DNA of 64,000 bases from Kribbella solani (GTDB lineage Bacteria > Actinomycetota > Actinomycetes > Propionibacteriales > Kribbellaceae): contig NZ_JACHNF010000001.1 in the NCBI RefSeq assembly GCF_014205295.1, positions 4,216,001 through 4,280,000 of the forward strand, in the 5' to 3' direction. Shown here one piece after another: positions 7,356 to 14,820 of this stretch. The notes beneath the pieces were generated by a model. It ran no database searches. It was not told the DNA's origin and was given only the letters and a program-made list of their open reading frames with translations. A program made the position numbers and the translations under genes. Each line of letters opens with the position of its first letter. The first letter of the stretch is position 1.

Positions 7356-8660
7356 GTGAACCAGACTCAGACGGACCCGCCAGCCGTCCGCCGCACCGGT
7401 GAACCCGACATCCGCCGCACCGGTGAACCCGACATCCGCCGCGCCGGTGAATCCGACGCGGACCAGCTGGCCACGATGCTGATGACGCTGACCGACCTCA
7501 GCCGCTACTTCCGGTTCCAAACCGCGATCGGCCACCCACCCCGCCCCGCCGTACTGCTTCGAATGCTCTGCCCAGCCGGCGCCGCCTTCGTCGCCACCCG
7601 AGGCAACACCATCGTCGGCCACACCATGTGGGCCTGGACCCACAGCAACACGACCAACACAAGCGGCGCGAGCAGCACGAGCGGTGCGTGTCATGCAAGT
7701 TATGCGGGTGGAGCTGGTGGAGCGAACAGCGCGGGCGGAGCGAGCAGCGCAAACGGTGCAGGCGAAGCGAGCAATGCGGGTGGAGCGAGCAGCGCGGGCG
7801 GCGCAAACGGTGCGGGCGAAGCGGGCAGCGCAAACGGTGCGGGCGAAGCGGGCGGCGCCGGTGACGCGAGTGGCGCAGGTGGGGCGGGTGGAGCGAACAG
7901 CGCGGGCGATGCGGGTGGAGCGAGCAGCGCGGGCGGCGCAAACGGTGCGGGTGAAGCGGGCAGCGCAAACGGTGCGGGCGAAGCGGGCGGCGCCGGTGAC
8001 GCGGGTGGCGCAGGTGGGGCGGGTGGAGCGAGCAGCGCGGGCGATGCGGGTGGAGCGAGCAGCGCGGGCGATGCGAGTTGCGTGGGTGGAGCGAGCAGAG
8101 CGGGCGTACCGGGCGGCGCGCGTGACGTGGGTGGTGCGGGTGGAGTGAGCAGTGCGGGTGATTTGGGTGATGCGGGTGATTTGGGCGGAGCGAGCGGTGC
8201 GGGTGATTTGGGTGGGGTGGGTGGTCGGGTGGTTGTTGAGCTTGCGGCGGTGATCGGGGAGGACGAGCAGCGGCGCGGGCTCGGTGTACGGATGCTGTCG
8301 ATCGCCGCCGCGGATGCGATCGCCGCCGGCGCGACGCACTTCCTCTTCGTCGTCAGCGCCGCCAACGAACGCTCGATCCGCATGATCCGCCGCCGCTGGC
8401 CGAACGCCACCGTCGAACGCGACGGCACCCTCCTCAACCTCCTCGCCCCAGCCCAAGTACCAGCCAAAACACCACCCCACCAACCGAACCACCCAACAAA
8501 ACCCGCACCAACACCCCCGGCCCCGGCCCCGGCCCCGACACAACCCGCGTCAACACCCACCGCGCCAACAGAACCCGCGCGAACAGCCCTCGCCCCGTCC
8601 GCACCCGCCCCAAACCCGGCCGCGCCATTTGAGAGGTTCACCTCTGAAGTGGTGCGTTGA
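7356..8660 (+). CDS. GNAT-like acetyltransferase interrupted by a long (XXA)n low-complexity insert
   Basis: About 434 aa from GTG 7356, the in-frame start nearest the divergent HxlR gene; a TTGACA lies 30 bases upstream at 7321-7326. The N-terminal part (SDADQLATMLMTLTDLSRYF, then AAFVATRGNTIVGHTMWAW) looks like GNAT strands 1-3. The C-terminal part (VVVELAAVIGEDEQRRGLGV, then FLFVVSAANERSIRMIRRRW) is motif A/B, including the acetyl-CoA loop RRGLGV. Between them, in the same frame, lie roughly 190 residues in which Ala occupies every third position, flanked by Gly, Ser, Asn, Glu or Asp. Normal GNATs have a short turn there. The gene ends with a Pro/Ala/Thr-rich tail of about 70 residues. Because both catalytic halves keep one frame, the insert is probably translated. 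Function and substrate are unknown. Confidence 0.65.
   Translation: MNQTQTDPPAVRRTGEPDIRRTGEPDIRRAGESDADQLATMLMTLTDLSRYFRFQTAIGHPPRPAVLLRMLCPAGAAFVATRGNTIVGHTMWAWTHSNTTNTSGASSTSGACHASYAGGAGGANSAGGASSANGAGEASNAGGASSAGGANGAGEAGSANGAGEAGGAGDASGAGGAGGANSAGDAGGASSAGGANGAGEAGSANGAGEAGGAGDAGGAGGAGGASSAGDAGGASSAGDASCVGGASRAGVPGGARDVGGAGGVSSAGDLGDAGDLGGASGAGDLGGVGGRVVVELAAVIGEDEQRRGLGVRMLSIAAADAIAAGATHFLFVVSAANERSIRMIRRRWPNATVERDGTLLNLLAPAQVPAKTPPHQPNHPTKPAPTPPAPAPAPTQPASTPTAPTEPARTALAPSAPAPNPAAPFERFTSEVVR
7399..7458 (+). repeat. 24-bp tandem repeat at the acetyltransferase 5' end
   Basis: Two near-exact 24-bp copies of a unit encoding TGEPDIRR, followed by a diverged third copy (AGESDADQ), lie just inside the acetyltransferase gene. 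The copies keep the frame, so the repeat number changes only the length of the N-terminal leader ahead of the GNAT fold. Confidence 0.7.
7656..8228 (+). repeat. Coding triplet repeat (Ala every third residue) with a 135-bp internal duplication
   Basis: About 57 tandem 9-bp units encode X-X-Ala where X is mostly Gly, Ser, Asn, Asp or Glu. Within the array a 135-bp block (7784-7918) is repeated directly at 7919-8053 with only a few substitutions, showing recent growth by slippage or unequal recombination. Units near the right edge are diverged (Val, Pro or Leu replace Ala). The period-9 structure keeps the frame. It is not a CRISPR array: no spacers, and the period is 9 bp. Confidence 0.85.
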
Positions 8661-8663
8661 CAC

Positions 8664-8718
8664 CCGGCATGCGGGAGGTGAAGCGGCCACCTCAGCGGTG
8701 AACCCCTCCCGTTGCCGG
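8664..8718. terminator. Imperfect GC-rich hairpin after the acetyltransferase
   Basis: CCGGCATGCGGGAGG (8664-8678) is complementary, with one slipped base, to CCTCCCGTTGCCGG (8705-8718). It begins four bases past the acetyltransferase stop. No T-run follows, so it may act as a factor-assisted terminator or mRNA stabiliser. Confidence 0.4.
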
Positions 8719-8799
8719 AGTGGCGATGCCGGGTCGGACGGCATCTCCCGGGGCGTACGCGGGGAATACCGGCGCGGCTGCTGGTGGTTGCCGGATGGC

Positions 8800-9582
8800 A
8801 TGATCCTTGTGACGGGCGCCGGTGGGAACGTTGGACGTGAGCTGACCGGCCTGCTCCCGGATGCCAGGCCGCTTGATCGTGGCACGGGTGCTGATCTCGC
8901 GAAGCCGGACACCCTCGACGCCGCGCTGCGAGAGGCCGACGCGGTCTTTCTGGTCTGGCCTTTCCTGACCAGGGCTGGTGGCACGGCGGTGCTGGAGAGG
9001 ATCGCCCAGTACGCGCGGCGGGTCGTCTATTTGTCGTCGTCGGCCGTGCGGTTCGGCGCGGACACCGATCCGATTACCCGGCTGCATGCCGGTCTGGAGG
9101 CGGCTGTGCGTGAGTCCGGGGTCGAGTGGACGATTCTGCGGGCTGACACGTTCGCGTCCAACGCGCTCGGCTGGGCCGGGCAGCTCCGGTCCGGTGACGT
9201 CGTGCGTGGGCCGGACAGCGCAGCCACCGCGGTGATCGACCCGGTGGACATCGCGGCCGTAGCGGCTGAAGTGCTGCGCGAGCCGGCCCCCGGCACAACC
9301 CTCACGTTGACCGGACCGGAGGTGGTCAGCCGGTCGGATCAGGTGCGGATTCTCGGCGCCGCGCTCGGCCGGGAGCTCACGTTCGAGCCGACCCCGTTCG
9401 AAGCGGCTCGCGCCCAACTACTCGCGGACGGCAGACCGCCGGAGCTGGTCGAGGCACTCATCGGCAGCGCTCAGAACCGCCCGGCATCCGACCTGATCAC
9501 AACCACCGTCCAGGCCCACACCGGCCGCCCCGCCAGCACCTTCCACACCTGGTCCACCCGAAACGCCCCCGCCTTCCCCTGA
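8800..9582 (+). CDS. NmrA/SDR-a-type NAD(P)-binding protein
   Basis: 260 aa from ATG 8800. The Rossmann motif ILVTGAGGNVGREL at the N-terminus, the strand DAVFLVWPFLTR, YLSSSAVRFGAD, and VEWTILRADTFASNAL followed by VIDPVDIAAVAAEVL are typical of atypical SDR proteins of the NmrA/quinone-reductase (QorB-like) group. These either reduce quinones or small molecules with NAD(P)H or act as redox sensors. The canonical Tyr-x-x-x-Lys is not evident, as expected for the atypical class. Monocistronic; the substrate cannot be inferred. The longer frame back to 8629 lacks homology. Confidence 0.8.
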   Translation: MILVTGAGGNVGRELTGLLPDARPLDRGTGADLAKPDTLDAALREADAVFLVWPFLTRAGGTAVLERIAQYARRVVYLSSSAVRFGADTDPITRLHAGLEAAVRESGVEWTILRADTFASNALGWAGQLRSGDVVRGPDSAATAVIDPVDIAAVAAEVLREPAPGTTLTLTGPEVVSRSDQVRILGAALGRELTFEPTPFEAARAQLLADGRPPELVEALIGSAQNRPASDLITTTVQAHTGRPASTFHTWSTRNAPAFP

Positions 9583-9813
9583 CCAGCCCCGAACCTGCAC
9601 CACTCACCAACCTCGCACACGACGAGGAACTGAGGCCCGAGCAAGCGCCGCACCCGGCAACCGGCGCCGGTTGGTGAGTGGCGCACGTCCGCCCCAGTCA
9701 GTCCTCCACACCAAGCCAACTTCGCCCGAGCGGTCCTTCAAACCCAGCCAGCTTCGCCTGGCCGGTCCAGCGGGCCTGGCTGTTCTCGGCTGGGGGGTTT
9801 CTGTGGGGCGGAG

Positions 9814-10161
9814 TCAGAGGTTGTGGGGTCGCTCGTGCAGGGGTTCGTACAGGCCGACGGTGCCGCCGCCGGGGAGCCGGAATGCGGTGAGTACGCCCCA
9901 GCGCTGCTGCTGGAGCGGCTGGATGAACTGCACGCCCAGGTCGGTCAGCTCGCTCATCGTTCGGTCGAGGTCGTCGCACATCAGCAGCAGCTCGTGCGAC
10001 GCGGCGTCGGCGGGGTGTACTGCCACTTCGGCCGGCGGGAGCTTGAAGATGAGCCATCCGTGGCCCGCGTCCACCGACGGATACCGCAGGACATCCCGGA
10101 AGAACGCCCGGTCCGCCTCGGCGTCCGTGCTGTAGATGATCACGTGCGCTCCGTTGATCAC
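9814..10161 (-). CDS. VOC/glyoxalase-superfamily protein
   Basis: 115 aa. Two beta-alpha-beta-beta-beta units typical of vicinal-oxygen-chelate proteins: GAHVIIYSTDAEADRAFFRDVL at the start, then HELLLMCDDLDRTMSEL and FRLPGGGTVGLYEPLHERP at the end. Possible metal ligands are His6, Glu60 and Glu108. The small single-domain size fits the antibiotic-resistance/bleomycin-binding or dioxygenase-like group. It lies downstream of the P450/ferredoxin genes on the same strand but about 95 bases away, so co-transcription is possible, not certain. Confidence 0.8.
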   Translation of the reverse strand: MINGAHVIIYSTDAEADRAFFRDVLRYPSVDAGHGWLIFKLPPAEVAVHPADAASHELLLMCDDLDRTMSELTDLGVQFIQPLQQQRWGVLTAFRLPGGGTVGLYEPLHERPHNL

Positions 10162-10255
10162 CTACAGCACTCTAGACATGACGACTCTTGGCGTCGACGC
10201 TTGTGCCCTGGTCGACGCCGCGGAACAGGCCGAGCATCCGTGCAGTCCGTCGCGG

Positions 10256-10450
10256 TCAGTCCTCCACGACGATGGCCAGTGCCGGGCAGACCGCGGCGGC
10301 CTGGTGGACGTCGGCGGAGAGGTCCTCGGACGGGTTGTCGGTGAGGAGGACGACGACACCGTCCTCGTCACGCTGGTCGAAGACGTCGGCGGCCGCGGTC
10401 ACGCACTGGCCGGAGGCGACGCATTTGTCCTGGTCCACGATGATCTTCAT
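10256..10450 (-). CDS. [3Fe-4S] ferredoxin, P450 redox partner
   Basis: 64 aa with three cysteines at 10, 16 and 55 (KCVASGQC and AVCPALAI). The CX5C...CP pattern lacking a fourth ligand is that of single-cluster [3Fe-4S] ferredoxins that feed electrons to actinobacterial cytochrome P450s. It starts 12 bases after the P450 gene ending at 10463 and is cotranscribed with it. Acidic residues (DQRDED, SEDLSAD) provide the usual docking surface. It would pass electrons from the reductase at 11691-12836 to one or both P450s. Confidence 0.92.
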   Translation of the reverse strand: MKIIVDQDKCVASGQCVTAAADVFDQRDEDGVVVLLTDNPSEDLSADVHQAAAVCPALAIVVED

Positions 10451-10462
10451 GCGAGTGTCCTT

Positions 10463-11662
10463 TCACCAGGTCACGGGGAGCGAGTAGACGCCGTACACGG
10501 CGCCGTCGTGCTTGAACGGGATCTCGTCCAGTCCGACGGCGCGGCGCAGTGCCGGGATGCGGCGGTAGAGCGTGCCGTACACGACCTGCAGCTCCATCCG
10601 CGCCAACGGTTGCCCAAGGCATTGATGTACGCCGAACCCGAACGCGATGTGATGCCGCGCGTCGCGGCTGACGTCCAACCGGTCCGGGTCCGGGAAGGCG
10701 TCCGCGTCCCGGTTGCCGAGGTCGTTCGGGAAGATCACCCCGTCACCGGCCTTCAGCACCTCACCGGCGAACTCGATGTCCTCCAGTACGGCCCGCCGCC
10801 GCCCGTTGTGGGTGATGTTCAGGTACCGCAGCAGTTCCTCGACCGCGCCGGCGACCAGCTTCGGGTCCTCCGACTCCCGCAGTACGGCGAGCTGATCCGG
10901 ATGCTCCAGCAGGGCGAGCGTACCGAGCGCGATCATGTTCGCGGTCGTCTCGTGACCGGCGATCAGTAGCAGTACGCCGATCCCGGCCGCGTCCCGCCGG
11001 GTGAGTTCACCGGCCTTCACCCGCTCGGCCAGCCCGGACAGCAGGTCGTCCTCCGGGTTCGCCAGCTTCGCACCCATCAGCTCGTTCAGGTACCGGCCGA
11101 TGTTGTTCCGCGCCTCGGTCCGCTCCTCGATCGACGCGCTGGTACGGATCAACGTCTTGCTGTTCTGCTGAAAGAAATCATGGTCCTCGTACGGAACACC
11201 GAGCAACCGGCAGATCACCAGCGAAGGCACCGGCAACGCGAACGCCGTAACCAGGTCGACCGGCTTCGGACCGGCGAGCATGTCATCAATCAGATTGTCG
11301 ACAATCTCCTGTACCTGTGGGCGCATCGCCTCGACCCGCTTGATCATGAACGGCGCCGTCACCATCCGCCGCAGCCGCGAGTGTTCCGGATCGTCCATCA
11401 GGATGAACCCGATCCCGGTGTCCTCGTCGGACTGCACCGGCCGGGCGACAGAGTTCGGGTACCCCGGTTTGCCGACGTCGGAGCTCAGCCGTCGATCGGC
11501 GAGCAGCTTGCGCTGGTCCGCGTACCGCGTCACCATCCACGCGGTCCGGTCGAAGACCCGCACCTTGACCAGCGGCGCCTCGCCCTGCAGGTCACGCAGC
11601 TGCGGCGGCGGATCGAACGGACACCCTGTTGCCCGGGTCATCGGATAAACAGGAACACTCAT
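10463..11662 (-). CDS. Cytochrome P450 (CYP, actinobacterial class I type)
   Basis: 399 aa from ATG 11662, preceded by an AGGA-type ribosome site. I-helix oxygen-binding motif AGHETT at 235-240, K-helix E-x-x-R in EELLR (275-279), and heme loop FGFGVHQCLG with the ligand Cys348. The length is normal for soluble bacterial P450s. The open frame runs further upstream but lacks P450 features. It is followed directly by a [3Fe-4S] ferredoxin and preceded by a ferredoxin reductase, a complete three-component monooxygenase. The substrate is unknown; sequences of this style resemble CYP105/107-like enzymes, but I would not assign a subfamily. Confidence 0.93.
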   Translation of the reverse strand: MSVPVYPMTRATGCPFDPPPQLRDLQGEAPLVKVRVFDRTAWMVTRYADQRKLLADRRLSSDVGKPGYPNSVARPVQSDEDTGIGFILMDDPEHSRLRRMVTAPFMIKRVEAMRPQVQEIVDNLIDDMLAGPKPVDLVTAFALPVPSLVICRLLGVPYEDHDFFQQNSKTLIRTSASIEERTEARNNIGRYLNELMGAKLANPEDDLLSGLAERVKAGELTRRDAAGIGVLLLIAGHETTANMIALGTLALLEHPDQLAVLRESEDPKLVAGAVEELLRYLNITHNGRRRAVLEDIEFAGEVLKAGDGVIFPNDLGNRDADAFPDPDRLDVSRDARHHIAFGFGVHQCLGQPLARMELQVVYGTLYRRIPALRRAVGLDEIPFKHDGAVYGVYSLPVTW

Positions 11663-11690
11663 TGCGATTCCTTCCCCAGAGATGTGTGCG

Positions 11691-12836
11691 TCACGCCGGC
11701 CCGAGGTGCTGCCCCCGGTGCAGGCGAGTCTGTTTCGGCAGGTTCCAGCCGAGCACCGCGACGACCCGGCCGCCCCGCCGGTAGTGCGCCACGAAACGCC
11801 CGTCCTCCAAGTTGCCCTCAGCAACCACCACCTCGGCATCAGCGGCAGGCCGGCCGTGTACTTGGAGTTTCGCGGCGAACTGGTCGGTCCAGAAGTACGG
11901 CACCGGTGCGTACGGGCGATCCGCGCCGAGGAAGTTGTCCGCGACACACAGCGCTTGTTCGGTCGCGTTCGTCCGGTTCTCCAGGCGGATCAGCACGTCC
12001 TCGTACGGCCAGCGCGCGACATCACCGACCGCGTACACACCATCGGCCGCCCGGCAGCACGCATCGCAAACCACGCCGTTGTCGATGACAAGACCACTGC
12101 CTGAAAGCCATTCGGTCGCCGGTGTAGCACCCAGAGCGACCACCACGACCTCGGCCGGGAGTACGTTGCCGTCGGCAAGTTGTACGCCGCTCACCCGGCC
12201 GTCGCGATCGGTCAGACCGATCACCGCTGTACCCAACCGGAGCTCGACGCCCTCCGACCGATGCAACTCGGCAAGCAGGCCACCGATCATCGGACCAAGC
12301 TGGCTCTCCAACGGCACCGTCTGCGGCCCGGCCATCGTCACCGCAAGGCCCATTTTCCTTGCCGTAGCGGCGATCTCGGCACCAAGCACGCCGTCACCCA
12401 CCACGACGAGACGCTTCGCCGCCGCGAAGTCCTTCCGCAGCGCGGCGGCATCATCGAGCGTACGCAGGACATGTACGCCGTCGGGCTGTACTCCCGGCAG
12501 CCGGCGTGGCGTGAGGCCGGTCGCGATCACCACCGCGTCAGCCGTCAGCGTCCGTCCGGAAGCCGTCGTCACCGTACGCGAACCGGAATCGAACGCGACC
12601 GCAGAGTCACCAAGGACAAACGAGGCGTCCAGCGCCGACAACATCGCCTCCGGCCGCAGCCGGGTCCGGTCCTCGTCCCAGTCCCCGCGGAGGAACTGCT
12701 TCGACAACGGCGGCCGGTCGTACGGCGGATGCCACTCCGCGCCGAGCACCGTGACCTGGTCCCGGAATCCCTTGCGCCGCAGGGCTTCTACGGTCGTCAA
12801 CCCGGCCGCGGACGCACCGACCACGAGTACGCTCAT
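11691..12836 (-). CDS. FAD-dependent NAD(P)H-ferredoxin reductase (P450 electron supply)
   Basis: 381 aa. FAD-binding motif VVGASAAGLTTVEALR at the N-terminus, PYDRPPLSKQFLRGD, VIATGLTPRRLPG, a second nucleotide-binding motif VVVGDGVLGAEIAATAR near 150, and VYAVGDVARWPYED before the C-terminal domain. This is the rhodocoxin/putidaredoxin-reductase-like family. The ATG (12834-12836) overlaps the TGA of the TetR gene (ATGA), and the P450 follows 28 bases later, so reductase, P450 and ferredoxin form one operon. Confidence 0.92.
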   Translation of the reverse strand: MSVLVVGASAAGLTTVEALRRKGFRDQVTVLGAEWHPPYDRPPLSKQFLRGDWDEDRTRLRPEAMLSALDASFVLGDSAVAFDSGSRTVTTASGRTLTADAVVIATGLTPRRLPGVQPDGVHVLRTLDDAAALRKDFAAAKRLVVVGDGVLGAEIAATARKMGLAVTMAGPQTVPLESQLGPMIGGLLAELHRSEGVELRLGTAVIGLTDRDGRVSGVQLADGNVLPAEVVVVALGATPATEWLSGSGLVIDNGVVCDACCRAADGVYAVGDVARWPYEDVLIRLENRTNATEQALCVADNFLGADRPYAPVPYFWTDQFAAKLQVHGRPAADAEVVVAEGNLEDGRFVAHYRRGGRVVAVLGWNLPKQTRLHRGQHLGPA

Positions 12837-13489
12837 CCGGTTACCGGTGCGGTCAGTAGGCCGACGATTCCGTCGATCAGGCCGTCTGCCATCTCCTGCC
12901 AGCTGGCGCGTGCGGTCGGGCGGCCCTCGGCCAGTGCTCGCTCGAACTCGGCAGTCATCTGGATGATCAGGTGCCGGGCCATGTCGCCACGCTCGATCCG
13001 GACCGCCGGCGGCAGCTCGGCGAGATGCTCGCCCAGGCCTTCGACGACCTGCTGCAGCATCGGTGCGCTGAGGGACTCCTGCTGCTGGATCTCGCGCAGT
13101 GACGGGTCGTTCATCAGCTGCGCGCTGAACCGGGCCAGCCAGCTCGGCGTACCCAGGCTGTCCATGTGGTCGGTCGCCGACCGGACCAGGATCGTCACCC
13201 AGTCGCGTACGTCCGGCTCGGCGCCGAGCTCGGCGATCAGCTCCCGCCGCCGTTCCTCGACCGGTACGGCGTGTTTGTGCACGATCGCCCGGACCAGATC
13301 GGTCTTGGTGCCGAAGTGGTACCCGACCGCGGTGTTGTTGCCCTGCCCGGCCGCCTCGCCGATCTGCCGGTTGGACACCTCGTGCACGCCACGCTCGGCG
13401 AACAGCCGCTCCGCCGTGCTCAGGATCAGGTCGCGGGTCGCGTTCACCCGCGCCGACCGCTCCGGCCGCTCCGTTTTCGCCATCATCAC
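12833..13489 (-). CDS. TetR-family regulator of the P450 operon
   Basis: About 218 aa. Helix-turn-helix in the first 65 residues (ATRDLILSTAERLFAERGV, then NRQIGEAAGQGNNTAVGYHF); the GNNTAVGYHFGTK variant is common in actinobacterial TetRs. The C-terminal domain is ligand-binding. A strong GGAGGT (13497-13502, complement) best fits GTG 13489, with ATG 13486 next. The site overlaps the TAA of the upstream P450 gene. Sitting between two P450s, it probably represses this operon and the divergent MFS gene through the palindrome at 14751-14772. Confidence 0.85.
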   Translation of the reverse strand: MMMAKTERPERSARVNATRDLILSTAERLFAERGVHEVSNRQIGEAAGQGNNTAVGYHFGTKTDLVRAIVHKHAVPVEERRRELIAELGAEPDVRDWVTILVRSATDHMDSLGTPSWLARFSAQLMNDPSLREIQQQESLSAPMLQQVVEGLGEHLAELPPAVRIERGDMARHLIIQMTAEFERALAEGRPTARASWQEMADGLIDGIVGLLTAPVTG

Positions 13490-13494
13490 CTTGA

Positions 13495-14700
13495 TTACCT
13501 CCAAACCACTGGTACTTCCCGCAATCCGCCGACAAGCAGCCCTTCGACCAGCGGAAGGTCCGCTGCCGGACCAGCCAGTGCCAGCGTCGGCAGGCGCCGG
13601 AGCAGGACCTCCAGCACTACCTGCAGTTCCGTCCGGGCCAGCGACTGACCGATGCAGGAGTGCGGTCCGGCGCCGAAGGACAGGTGCACGTTCGGGCTGC
13701 GCGTCAGGTCCATCTCAGCAGGCTCGGCAAAGATCCGCTCGTCCCGGTTGGCCGAGGCCATGCTGCAGATCGCGGTGGTTCCCGCGGGCAGCACGCCATC
13801 CGACAGTTCGAGCTCCTCGGATACGTACCGGATCATGCCGAAGCCGGCGTTCGCGTCGTACCGAAGCGATTCCTCGACGGCCGTCCGTACCAAGCCGCGG
13901 TCGGCGACGAGCCGCTCCCATCGGTCCCGGTCGGCGAGCAGCATCGCCATCATCTTGCCGATCATGTTGGTGGTCGTCTCGTGCCCGGCGATCAGCAGAC
14001 CGGTGCCGGTCGACACAAGCGCGTCATCGCTCAGCGACTCCCCCGCCGAATCGGTGCCGGTGATCAGGTCGCTCAACAAGTCGGTGCCCGGGTTCGCCCG
14101 CTTCGCTTCGACATGCCCAGCCATGTACGCCCTGAACGCGGACTGTGCCGCATCCATCTCGGCCGCCGAGTAGCGACTCAAGTTCAGGAACGTGTCGGAC
14201 CAGTGGGAGAACCGGTCGCGGTCCGAGGCCGGTACGCCGAGGAGCTCGCAGATCACCCACACCGGCAACGGAAAGCCCAAGCTCGCCTTCAGGTCGGCCG
14301 GCTGCCCGTGCGCGATCATCTCGTCGACCAATTGGTCGGCCATCGCCTCGATCGACGGCCGCATCGCGGCCATCCGCTTGGCGGTGAACCACTTGGTCAT
14401 CCGCCGCCGCCAGCGCTGGTGCCCCTCCCCGGACCGCGGTACGTCGGCCCGGCGCTGGTCGAAGATGCCGGAGCCCTCCGCCGACACCCGCGCCGCCCCT
14501 TCGGCGTTCCGGGTGAACCGTGGATCGGAAAGCACCTGCCGGACGTCGTCGTACCGCGTCAGCAGCGCGGCCTGGTCGCCACTCGGGAGCCGAACGTGCG
14601 CAACAGGGCACTGCTCCCGCAGGCGCTCCCACTCGGGCGGCGGCTCGAGCGCATCGACGGGCGGGATCGGGTACTCGGCGAGCTGATCACTATCGGTCAC
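13495..14700 (-). CDS. Cytochrome P450 (second enzyme, first gene of the operon)
   Basis: 401 aa from GTG 14700, with GGAGGT 8 bases upstream. AGHETT at 238-243, E-x-x-R in EESLR (276-280) and the heme loop FGAGPHSCIG with ligand Cys349. N-terminal region DFDQRRADVP-like with GHQRWRRRMTKWFT, normal for soluble CYP. It is the promoter-proximal gene; TetR, reductase, a second P450 and ferredoxin follow, so both P450s likely share the redox partners. The substrate is unknown. Confidence 0.93.
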   Translation of the reverse strand: MTDSDQLAEYPIPPVDALEPPPEWERLREQCPVAHVRLPSGDQAALLTRYDDVRQVLSDPRFTRNAEGAARVSAEGSGIFDQRRADVPRSGEGHQRWRRRMTKWFTAKRMAAMRPSIEAMADQLVDEMIAHGQPADLKASLGFPLPVWVICELLGVPASDRDRFSHWSDTFLNLSRYSAAEMDAAQSAFRAYMAGHVEAKRANPGTDLLSDLITGTDSAGESLSDDALVSTGTGLLIAGHETTTNMIGKMMAMLLADRDRWERLVADRGLVRTAVEESLRYDANAGFGMIRYVSEELELSDGVLPAGTTAICSMASANRDERIFAEPAEMDLTRSPNVHLSFGAGPHSCIGQSLARTELQVVLEVLLRRLPTLALAGPAADLPLVEGLLVGGLREVPVVWR

Positions 14701-14750
14701 AGATCATCACCTCCGTGTGTTCTTTTCCCCAGCTTGCCTCGCGGACTTGT

Positions 14751-14772
14751 TTAAGTCAACTGCCTGACTTAA
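14751..14772. promoter_or_regulatory. Palindromic operator between P450 and MFS genes
   Basis: TTAAGTCA (14751-14758) and TGACTTAA (14765-14772) are perfect 8-bp arms separated by ACTGCC. On the minus strand the left arm overlaps TTGACT, a good -35 for the P450 operon. On the plus strand it lies about 50 bases before the MFS start. The spacing fits a TetR dimer; the TetR at 12833-13489 is the obvious candidate. Confidence 0.65.
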
Positions 14773-14820
14773 CGTATGGTTGCAGAAACCAACTATCTAT
14801 CTCCGCCTCGGAGGCAACTG

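Noticed and set aside
7656..8228. Possible CRISPR array
   Set aside because: The period is 9 bp without spacers and the reading frame is kept; this is a coding triplet repeat.
6807..8543. 578-aa minus-strand frame extending the HxlR gene
   Set aside because: Beyond 7301 it is antisense of the acetyltransferase repeat, giving Arg/Ala/Ser low complexity; only the first 164 codons match HxlR.
7700..8641. 313-aa minus-strand Pro/Ala-rich frame
   Set aside because: Shadow of the same GC-rich repeat; no homology and no start or ribosome site.
11663..13535. Extended frames upstream of the second P450 and the ferredoxin reductase
   Set aside because: They read through neighbouring genes in other frames; ATG 11662 and ATG 12836 have ribosome sites or overlaps supporting them.
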